From Flavobacteriales bacterium (GTDB taxonomy: Bacteria; Bacteroidota; Bacteroidia; Flavobacteriales_D; Parvicellaceae), in the NCBI GenBank assembly GCA_027047735.1, contig JALTUD010000324.1:1-5903 (forward strand): 5,903 nucleotides of DNA, read 5' to 3'. The first letter of the stretch is position 1; every line of letters starts with the position of its first letter. The notes under the pieces are model-generated. The model searched no databases. It was not told the DNA's origin and worked only from the letters and a program-made list of their open reading frames with translations. Shown here in pieces: positions 1 to 5,819 of the stretch. The translations under genes and the position numbers were made by a program.

Positions 1-484
1 CTCCATAGCCGTTATAACCATAATAAGAACTTCCATAACAACCCGAACAATTAGGATAAGCAGGATTGTAACCATATCCCCCCGGTTGCCCCCAATTTTG
101 ATAATAATAACTTCCCCAACCTATGTTGTTATAATTCCAATAATTGTTATTATACGAAGAACTCAAACCATAACCATAAGGATTGTACATTCCTCCTCCC
201 GTATTCCAAAGAGTAGAACCAAAAGCACCACCTAAACCAATTTTATTGTTTTTCGATGGTTTATTCTTTTTATCATAATAATCTTCAGCATAGACATCTT
301 TATAATTCGGGTCGTAATAATCGTCCTCCCCTTTTTTTACATCTTTCTCATCCAAATTCGCTACAAATACATTTTTTTCATCCGTATAAACATCATCATC
401 ATACGCCAAATTCATCGACGAGGAACAAGAATGAAGTAACGGTAATAACCCTAATAATCCGATATAATAATAGTAACTTTTCAT
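1..484 (-). CDS. Predicted Tyr/Asn/Gly-rich surface lipoprotein, 3' end outside the window
   Basis: This reading frame is open from the ATG at 484-482 to the window edge (161 codons and one base). The start is well fixed: an in-frame TAA lies 15 bases upstream (497-499 on the + strand) with no other start codon between. The N-terminus looks like a lipoprotein signal: Lys2, a hydrophobic stretch over residues 8-17 and a lipobox LHSC ending at Cys20. His at -2 is off consensus, but Ser at -1 is allowed. Residues 28-75 are acidic and charged (Asp/Glu/Lys/Tyr). From about residue 83 the chain becomes low-complexity, dominated by Gly, Tyr, Asn, Trp and Ser, with a CSGC pair at 146-149. No enzymatic domain is visible. 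I infer a protein anchored in the outer membrane or periplasm whose aromatic, glycine-rich part is probably flexible or assembles with partners. The function is unknown. It is transcribed divergently from proS. Confidence 0.8.
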   Translation of the reverse strand, partial: MKSYYYYIGLLGLLPLLHSCSSSMNLAYDDDVYTDEKNVFVANLDEKDVKKGEDDYYDPNYKDVYAEDYYDKKNKPSKNNKIGLGGAFGSTLWNTGGGMYNPYGYGLSSSYNNNYWNYNNIGWGSYYYQNWGQPGGYGYNPAYPNCSGCYGSSYYGYNGYG

Positions 485-628
485 AATCTCAAAGTATTAA
501 CACAGTAAAAATAAACAAAAGAAGCCGATTCAACTAACAAATGGAAAACAAATTATCAACCATTTGCCTATTTTACACAACTTCAACGTAAAACCACAAT
601 AAAAAATTACATACAAATATTAATTTAT

Positions 629-636
629 TAACTTTG
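629..636 (+). promoter_or_regulatory. Bacteroidota-type -7 promoter element for proS
   Basis: TAACTTTG matches the Bacteroidota primary-sigma -7 consensus TAnnTTTG exactly. It would place the transcription start near 642-645 and leave a 5' leader of roughly 30-35 bases before the proS ATG. The usual TTG/TTTG -33 element is not clear at the expected distance; only an AT-rich stretch is seen around 604-610. The rest of the 192-base divergent intergenic region (485-676) is AT-rich. I saw no operator-like repeat there and no good matching promoter on the minus strand for the lipoprotein. Confidence 0.6.
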
Positions 637-676
637 CAGTTTTATATTGAAAATTATACAATAATCATACCATAAT

Positions 677-2152
677 ATGGCAAAAGGATTACCAAAAAGA
701 AGCGAAGATTTTTCGGGATGGTACAACGAATTAGTTAACAAAGCAGACCTTGCTGAACACTCAGATGTTAGAGGTTGCATGGTCATAAAACCCTACGGTT
801 TTGCAATTTGGGAAAATATGAAATCCGTACTTGATGCCAAATTTAAACAAACCGGACATCAAAATGCTTATTTTCCCTTATTTATTCCCAAATCTTACCT
901 TAGCAAAGAAGCAGCTCACGTAGAAGGTTTTGCCAAAGAATGTGCAGTAGTTACCCACTACCGACTAAAAACCGGCGAAGACGGAAAAAGTGTAGTTGTT
1001 GACCCGGAAGCTAAACTAGAAGAAGAACTAATCGTTCGCCCCACTTCCGAAACAATTATTTGGAACTCCTATAAAAAATGGATTCAATCCTACAGAGATT
1101 TGCCTTTAATGATTAACCAATGGGCTAATGTTGTCCGTTGGGAGATGCGTACTCGTCTCTTTCTCAGAACTGCAGAATTTCTTTGGCAAGAAGGACACAC
1201 AGCTCACGCAACCGAACAAGAAGCCGTACAAGAAGCAGAAAAAATGCTAGAAGTGTACGCAGACTTTACCGAACAATATATGGCAATGCCCGTCGTAAAA
1301 GGTTGGAAAACCGAAAGCGAACGTTTTGCCGGAGCAAACGAGACTTACTGTATCGAAGCTCTAATGCAAGACGGGAAAGCACTTCAAGCAGGGACTTCGC
1401 ACTTTTTAGGACAAAATTTCGCCAAAGCTTTTGATGTAAAATTCTCCGATGCCAACGGAAAACAAGAATATGTTTGGGCTACTTCGTGGGGGGTTTCCAC
1501 TCGTCTGATGGGAGCCTTGATTCTTACCCATAGCGATGATTTAGGATTGGTTCTCCCTCCAAAATTAGCTCCAATTCACGTTGCTATTGTACCTATTTAT
1601 AAAGGAGAAGAACAACTAAATAACATTCGAAAAGTAGCTGTCAAACTACAAAATGAATTGGCACAACACAATATCATCGTTAAATTTGATGACGACCAAC
1701 AACGCAAACCGGGCTGGAAATTTGCCGAATACGAAATGAAGGGCGTGCCGGTACGTGTAGCCATCGGCCCAAGAGATATGGAAAACGGCACAGCAGAAGT
1801 AGCACGTAGAGATACATTACAAAAAGAAAGCTATCCTCAGGAAGGACTTGCCGACAAGATTAAAGCTCTATTAGATGAAATTCAAGAAAACCTATTGAAT
1901 AAAGCCAAAACTTTCCAAACAGAAAACACCACAAAAGTTGACAACTGGGAAGACTTTAAAAATGTATTGGAAAACAAAGGTGGATTCATCCTCGCACATT
2001 GGGATGGCACAGCCGAAACCGAAAACAAAATAAAAGAAGAAACAAAAGCTACGATTAGGTGTATTCCTTACGACAGCATTGAGGAAGAAGGGAAATGTAT
2101 TTACACCGGAAAACCGTCAAAGCGTAGGGTTCTATTTGCTAAGGCATATTAG
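677..2152 (+). CDS. proS: Prolyl-tRNA synthetase, archaeal/eukaryotic type (class IIa)
   Basis: This cytoplasmic enzyme attaches proline to tRNA-Pro using ATP. At 491 residues it has the length of the short archaeal/eukaryotic-type ProRS and lacks the editing insertion of the long bacterial type. The class II catalytic core covers about residues 20-290. It includes RPTSET (121-126), motif 2 from Arg154 through the TAEFLWQEGH stretch (165-174), the proline-pocket segment GTSHFLGQ (239-246) and motif 3 with GVSTRLMGA (272-280, Arg276). An anticodon-binding domain follows at about 298-405. The C-terminal domain ends in the Tyr typical of this type. In that domain three of the four cysteines expected for zinc binding are replaced (Asp443, Thr448, Thr477; Cys474 remains), so zinc is probably not bound. 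No Shine-Dalgarno sequence precedes the ATG, as is usual in Bacteroidota. The gene ends in two consecutive in-frame TAG codons, and a structured element begins four bases after the first. Confidence 0.97.
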   Translation: MAKGLPKRSEDFSGWYNELVNKADLAEHSDVRGCMVIKPYGFAIWENMKSVLDAKFKQTGHQNAYFPLFIPKSYLSKEAAHVEGFAKECAVVTHYRLKTGEDGKSVVVDPEAKLEEELIVRPTSETIIWNSYKKWIQSYRDLPLMINQWANVVRWEMRTRLFLRTAEFLWQEGHTAHATEQEAVQEAEKMLEVYADFTEQYMAMPVVKGWKTESERFAGANETYCIEALMQDGKALQAGTSHFLGQNFAKAFDVKFSDANGKQEYVWATSWGVSTRLMGALILTHSDDLGLVLPPKLAPIHVAIVPIYKGEEQLNNIRKVAVKLQNELAQHNIIVKFDDDQQRKPGWKFAEYEMKGVPVRVAIGPRDMENGTAEVARRDTLQKESYPQEGLADKIKALLDEIQENLLNKAKTFQTENTTKVDNWEDFKNVLENKGGFILAHWDGTAETENKIKEETKATIRCIPYDSIEEEGKCIYTGKPSKRRVLFAKAY

Positions 2153-2156
2153 TAGG

Positions 2157-2294
2157 GCGTTCCCCCACTTTTCAAAAACAATATATCGCTCTCGCGAAAC
2201 ATTGTTTTTGAAAAGTGGGGTCAGGCTATCCACTATATCTTTTGGGTTGCATAAAGGCAACAACCCAAAAGGATGCCGTTCCTATCCTTAACGC
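2157..2294 (+). other. Structured intergenic element, possible RNA motif or mobile repeat
   Basis: The segment can fold into a branched structure, read here by eye. A closing helix pairs GCGTT (2157-2161) with AACGC (2290-2294). Inside it stands a perfect 20-bp hairpin (2163-2182 with 2201-2220). Next to that, GGCTATCC (2224-2231, one bulged T) pairs with GGATGCC (2271-2277). That helix carries a distal hairpin, TTTTGGGTTG (2240-2249) with CAACCCAAAA (2261-2270). The result is a three-way junction that begins almost at the proS stop. No reading frame in it resembles a protein. Neither hairpin is followed by a T-run, so it is not a textbook intrinsic terminator. It could be a 3'-UTR structure, a leader element for gltX or a dispersed non-coding repeat. 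The strand is assigned by the flanking genes and is not certain. Confidence 0.6.
2163..2220. repeat. Perfect 20-bp inverted repeat with 18-base loop
   Basis: The left arm 2163-2182 (CCCCACTTTTCAAAAACAAT) is the exact reverse complement of the right arm 2201-2220, and the loop is 2183-2200. It is the strongest inverted repeat in the window and forms the first arm of the structured element around it. It is followed by TCAGG and not by a run of T. It could still stop or stabilise transcripts, and being symmetric could act on either strand. Confidence 0.9.
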
Positions 2295-2409
2295 ATTTCA
2301 AATAAAGTACAATTAAACAACTAATCGTTTCAAAATATCATTTACTTAAAATGAAAAGATAGACAAGTTTCAACAAACAAAATAGTAGAATAAAATAAAC
2401 AACAAACCA
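2295..2409 (+). other. A-rich leader upstream of gltX
   Basis: This stretch lies between the structured element and the gltX start. It is strongly A-rich towards the ATG. It contains no exact TAnnTTTG promoter match, no Shine-Dalgarno sequence and no convincing T-box or other known leader. gltX transcription may start here from a weak promoter, or read through from proS. Confidence 0.4.
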
Positions 2410-3975
2410 ATGAATAACGAAAAAGTAAGAGTACGATTTGCACCCAGTCCGACAGGTCCATTACATATAGGAGGTGTACGAACCGCATTGTACAACTATT
2501 TATTTGCAAAAAAACACAACGGAGATTTTCTACTTAGAATAGAAGACACCGATCAAACAAGATTAGTACCCGGAGCAGAAGAATATATATTGGAATCCTT
2601 AAAATGGTGTGGTATTTCACCCAACGAAGGACAAGGAATCGGTGGCGAATACGGACCTTACAAACAATCAGAAAGAAAAGACGCAGGAATTTATAAAGAT
2701 TACGCCTTTCAATTGGTAAAAGACGGATATGCTTACTACGCTTTTGATACGGCTGATGAATTGAACGAAATGAGAGAACTTGCCAAAAAAGCAAAGATGC
2801 CCAATTGGCAATACAATAGCATCACTCGAAGTTCAATGAAAAACTCACTAAGTCTTTCAGCTGACGAAGTGCAAAAAAGGCTAGACAACGGCGACCCTTA
2901 CACACTTCGCTTAAAAATGCCAAGAAACGAAGAAGTACGCTTTTACGACGAAATCAGAGGGTGGGTTATCGTAAACACCAATAATATGGACGATAAAGTC
3001 ATCTACAAATCAGATGGTATGCCTACTTATCACTTAGCCAATATTATAGATGACCACTTAATGAAAATCACACACGTGATACGAGGCGAAGAATGGTTGC
3101 CTTCTGCCCCACTTCACGTTCTGCTATATCGTTATTTAGGTTGGGAAGATACCATGCCTAAATTTGCTCACTTACCACTTATTCTTAAACCCGATGGTCA
3201 CGGGAAATTGAGTAAAAGAGATGGAGACCGATTAGGTTTTCCTGTTTTTCCTTTGGAATGGCACGACCCTAAATCAAACGAAATATCATCAGGATATAGA
3301 GAAAAAGGATATTTACCCGAAGCCTTTATCAATATGTTGGCATTTTTAGGGTGGAATCCGGGGACATCACAAGAAATTTTCTCTATGGATGAATTAGTTC
3401 AAGCTTTCACACTTGAACGTGTTGGTAAAAGTGGTTCAAAATTCGATCCTGAAAAAACAAGATGGTTTAACCAACAGTATTTAAGAGCAAAATCAGGAGA
3501 AGAATTAGCCGAACTTTTACAACCTATATTAGAACAAGAAGGAATAACAGCTGACAAAGAATACACAGCAAAAGTGTGTGAATTGATGAAAGAACGAGCT
3601 ACTTTTATCAAAGACCTGTTAGAAGAAGGTAGATATTTCTTTGAAGATATAAAAGAATACGATGCCAAAACCCTCAAGAAAAAATGGAAAGAAGACACGC
3701 CGGAAATTATGGGTGAACTACTATCCCAACTAAAAGAAATTGACGAATTTACTACAGAAAATATCGAACAAAAATTTTCTGCCTTTTTGGAAGAAAAAGG
3801 ATTTGGCTTCGGTAAAGTCGGTCCCGGTTTTAGATTATTGGTTACGGGGAAAGGTATGGGACCTTCCATGTTTGAGATTTGTGCCGTACTCGGAAAAGAT
3901 AAGGTGGTTGAAAGAATGGAAAACGGAATCGAAAAGGTAAACAGTTTAAAAGAAGAATTAAAACAAAAGCAGTAA
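2410..3975 (+). CDS. gltX: Glutamyl-tRNA synthetase (class Ib)
   Basis: This cytoplasmic enzyme charges tRNA-Glu with glutamate; Glu-tRNA also feeds tetrapyrrole synthesis in organisms with the C5 pathway. The protein is 521 residues, slightly longer than the common bacterial GluRS of about 470-490. The Rossmann-fold catalytic domain begins at once: FAPSPTGPLHIGG (10-22) carries the HIGH-equivalent HIGG at 19-22. The second class I signature is KLSKR at 266-270, followed by the RDGDRLGFPVFPLEW stretch. The core motif HVIRGEEWLPSAP lies between them. The part after about residue 340 is the helical anticodon-binding domain, ending in an LVTGKGMGPSMFEI-type segment and a basic tail. The extra length appears partly as inserts after KLSKR (around 280-300) and in the C-terminal half. 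The ATG is preceded only by A-rich sequence. The stop codon is separated by one base from the next gene, implying co-transcription and possibly translational coupling with the ABC-F protein. Confidence 0.97.
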   Translation: MNNEKVRVRFAPSPTGPLHIGGVRTALYNYLFAKKHNGDFLLRIEDTDQTRLVPGAEEYILESLKWCGISPNEGQGIGGEYGPYKQSERKDAGIYKDYAFQLVKDGYAYYAFDTADELNEMRELAKKAKMPNWQYNSITRSSMKNSLSLSADEVQKRLDNGDPYTLRLKMPRNEEVRFYDEIRGWVIVNTNNMDDKVIYKSDGMPTYHLANIIDDHLMKITHVIRGEEWLPSAPLHVLLYRYLGWEDTMPKFAHLPLILKPDGHGKLSKRDGDRLGFPVFPLEWHDPKSNEISSGYREKGYLPEAFINMLAFLGWNPGTSQEIFSMDELVQAFTLERVGKSGSKFDPEKTRWFNQQYLRAKSGEELAELLQPILEQEGITADKEYTAKVCELMKERATFIKDLLEEGRYFFEDIKEYDAKTLKKKWKEDTPEIMGELLSQLKEIDEFTTENIEQKFSAFLEEKGFGFGKVGPGFRLLVTGKGMGPSMFEICAVLGKDKVVERMENGIEKVNSLKEELKQKQ

Positions 3976-3976
3976 A

Positions 3977-5596
3977 ATGATTTCAGTAAACAACGTTTCG
4001 CTACAATACGGAAAAAGAGTATTATTTGACGAAGTAAACATAAAATTTACCGAAGGTAATTGCTACGGAGTTATCGGAGCAAACGGAGCAGGAAAATCAA
4101 CTTTCCTGAAAATATTAGCCGGAGATATTGACCCAACTTCAGGTTTCGTAAAATTAGAAGAAGGGAAAAGAATGGCGGTTCTTCGTCAAAATCACTTTGA
4201 ATTTGACGAAGAAACGGTTTTGAATACCGTATTAAGAGGACATTCAAAACTGTGGGAAATTATGCAAGAAAAAGATGCTCTTTATATGAAAGAGGATTTC
4301 TCTGAAGAAGATGGAATAAAAGCATCGGAGTTAGAAGCAGAGTTTGCGGAAATGGATGGTTGGAATGCAGAATCGGATGCTGCCAATTTGTTAAGTGGTT
4401 TGGGCATAGGAGAAGATATGCACCAACGATTAATGAAAGATTTAAGCGGTAACGAAAAAGTAAGGGTTTTATTAGCTCAAGCACTTTTTGGTAACCCCGA
4501 TTTATTAATCTTAGATGAGCCGACAAATGACTTGGATATTAACACGATTTCTTGGTTGGAAGATTTTTTATTAGATTTTAAAAATACTGTTATCGTTGTT
4601 TCGCACGACAGACACTTTTTAGATACGGTTTGTACACACATCGCTGATATTGATTACGGAAAAATAAAAATTTATACAGGAAATTATACTTTTTGGTATG
4701 AGAGTAGTCAATTAGCTTTGAAACAAAGACAAATGGCGAACAAAAAAGCCGAAGACAAAAAGAAAGAATTGCAAGAGTTTATTGCACGTTTTAGTGCAAA
4801 TGCTGCAAAGTCTAAGCAAGCAAGTAGCCGTAAAAAATTATTGGAGAAAATTAATGTAGATGATATTCAAGCGTCAACAAGAAGATATCCGGCTATTATA
4901 TTTGACCAAGAAAGAGAAGCAGGAAATCAAATATTACATGCCAATAATTTAAGTAAAAAACACGAAGGAGAATATTTATTTAAAGATTTTAGCATCAATG
5001 TAACCAAAGGCGACAAAATAGCTTTCATTAGTGATAATGGAATGGCTACTACCGCTTTATTTGAAATATTAGCCGGAGAAGCAGAACCCGATTCTGGTGA
5101 TTTTCACTTCGGGCAAACTATTACTACCGCTTATTTACCTAATGAAAATGATAAATATTTTCAAAGTGATTATTCTTTGATAGATTGGTTACGTCAGTTC
5201 TCGGAAGAAAAAGATGAAGTGTATATTCGAGGATTTTTGGGTAAAATGTTGTTTTCCGGTGAAGAAAGTATGAAACAATGTAACGTATTGTCGGGAGGAG
5301 AAAAAGTGCGTTGTATGATTTCACGAATGATGTTACGAAAAGCCAATTTATTGATTTTAGACGAACCAACCAACCACTTGGATTTGGAATCTATAACGGC
5401 TTTTAATAATGCTTTGATAAAATTCCCGGGAACAGTATTATTCACTTCTCATGACCACGAATTTACTCAAACGGTAGCCAACAGAGTTGTTGAATTAACA
5501 CCAAACGGTTGTATCGACAAGGCTTGTACTTATGATGAGTTTTTAAGTGACCCGAAAGTAAAAGCTCAAAAAGAAGAGTTGATGTCGGTTAAGTAA
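3977..5596 (+). CDS. ybiT: ABC-F family ATPase, YbiT-like, with degenerate second P-loop
   Basis: This 539-residue protein has two ABC ATPase domains and no membrane segments, as in ABC-F proteins that act at the ribosomal E site. Domain 1 (about 1-240) has Walker A GANGAGKST (34-42), signature LSGNE (156-160, second Gly replaced by Asn), Walker B ending LLILDEPTN (Glu181) and the H-loop His210. The segment around 90-150 (LEAEFAEMDGW) matches the YbiT arm region. A charged linker (about 240-310) contains RFSANAAKSKQASSR (271-285), which is highly characteristic of YbiT. Domain 2 (about 318-520) has a broken Walker A, SDNGMATT (352-359), with no Lys. Its signature LSGGE (438-442), Walker B LDEPTNHLD (Glu463) and H-loop are intact. 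The paired defects leave one competent and one decayed ATP site. By family, the likely role is ribosome or translation-factor-like function, not transport. Antibiotic resistance is not suggested by the sequence. It follows gltX by one base and is probably co-transcribed with it. Confidence 0.93.
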   Translation: MISVNNVSLQYGKRVLFDEVNIKFTEGNCYGVIGANGAGKSTFLKILAGDIDPTSGFVKLEEGKRMAVLRQNHFEFDEETVLNTVLRGHSKLWEIMQEKDALYMKEDFSEEDGIKASELEAEFAEMDGWNAESDAANLLSGLGIGEDMHQRLMKDLSGNEKVRVLLAQALFGNPDLLILDEPTNDLDINTISWLEDFLLDFKNTVIVVSHDRHFLDTVCTHIADIDYGKIKIYTGNYTFWYESSQLALKQRQMANKKAEDKKKELQEFIARFSANAAKSKQASSRKKLLEKINVDDIQASTRRYPAIIFDQEREAGNQILHANNLSKKHEGEYLFKDFSINVTKGDKIAFISDNGMATTALFEILAGEAEPDSGDFHFGQTITTAYLPNENDKYFQSDYSLIDWLRQFSEEKDEVYIRGFLGKMLFSGEESMKQCNVLSGGEKVRCMISRMMLRKANLLILDEPTNHLDLESITAFNNALIKFPGTVLFTSHDHEFTQTVANRVVELTPNGCIDKACTYDEFLSDPKVKAQKEELMSVK

Positions 5597-5635
5597 AGTT
5601 TTGTGTTTGGAATACTGATTTCTTTCAACTGTTTC

Positions 5636-5659
5636 GCGTTAGGGACTTATCCCTAACGC
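5636..5659. repeat. 10-bp inverted repeat, GCGTTAGGGA hairpin
   Basis: GCGTTAGGGA (5636-5645) pairs perfectly with TCCCTAACGC (5650-5659) across the tetraloop CTTA. It stands 40 bases after the ABC-F stop. There is no T-run behind it, so a role as intrinsic terminator is possible but not textbook. It forms the first half of the left copy of the two-copy unit. Confidence 0.85.
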
Positions 5660-5707
5660 AGTTAATCTAAGTGCAATAAAATGTTTTTAGTATCCTTATA
5701 CTTCTTC

Positions 5708-5747
5708 ATATTTTATTTCCATAACTAGTGCTATGCAAAGAAAATAT
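5708..5747. repeat. 18-position imperfect hairpin, copy A
   Basis: The left arm 5708-5725 and right arm 5730-5747 enclose the tetraloop TAGT. Fifteen of eighteen positions pair. The mismatches are A·C at 5724/5731, C·C at 5719/5736 and A·G at 5715/5740. The C·C mismatch recurs at the same place in copy B. Confidence 0.75.
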
Positions 5748-5791
5748 TCATCGTCTAAAAATACTAAATTCCATTTTCTTTGTACTTACTC

Positions 5792-5819
5792 CGCGTTAGG
5801 GATTGGTATCCCTAACACG
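5792..5819. repeat. 12-position inverted repeat, CGCGTTAGGGAT hairpin
   Basis: CGCGTTAGGGAT (5792-5803) pairs with ATCCCTAACACG (5808-5819) around the tetraloop TGGT, with one mismatch (5794/5817). It is the counterpart of the hairpin at 5636-5659 and heads copy B. Confidence 0.85.

Larger units (their letters stand above)
5636..5747. repeat. Intergenic two-hairpin repeat unit, copy A
   Basis: The unit consists of the GCGTTAGGGA hairpin, about 48 bases of AT-rich spacer, a TCCTTATACTTCTTCATA stretch (5693-5710) and a second hairpin (5708-5747). The same order recurs in copy B: the first hairpins are offset by 157 bases and the second parts by 159. The aligned block 5691-5739 shares about three quarters of its bases with 5850-5898, with no gap. 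No coding sequence is visible between 5597 and the window end. Confidence 0.7.

Noticed and set aside
256..486. Open frame of 76 codons on the + strand opposite the lipoprotein
   Set aside because: It is His/Asn-rich with no recognisable domain and mirrors the Tyr/Asn codons of the lipoprotein on the other strand, whose signal peptide and fixed start make it the real gene.
490..497. Possible minus-strand -7 element (reverse of CAAAGTAT) just upstream of the lipoprotein
   Set aside because: It does not fit TAnnTTTG, because TA and TTTG are one base apart and not two. It would also force a nearly leaderless transcript.
2079..2291. Open frame of 70 codons crossing the proS stop into the structured element
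   Set aside because: Most of it is out of frame within the proS end, and the remainder translates the hairpins. There is no protein-like character and the pairing explains the sequence better.
2157..2409. T-box or other known amino-acid-responsive leader for gltX
   Set aside because: I see no T-box sequence, specifier loop or antiterminator arrangement, and T-box control is not usual in Bacteroidota.
3399..3869. Open frame of 156 codons on the minus strand inside gltX
   Set aside because: It lies wholly within the anticodon-binding half of GluRS, which is clearly coding. Its Ser/Phe/Lys-rich translation has no domain and is typical of an antisense shadow.
3977..5596. ABC transporter subunit or antibiotic-resistance ABC-F
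   Set aside because: There is no membrane segment or transporter neighbour, and the linker and arm sequences match the YbiT group, not the known resistance groups.
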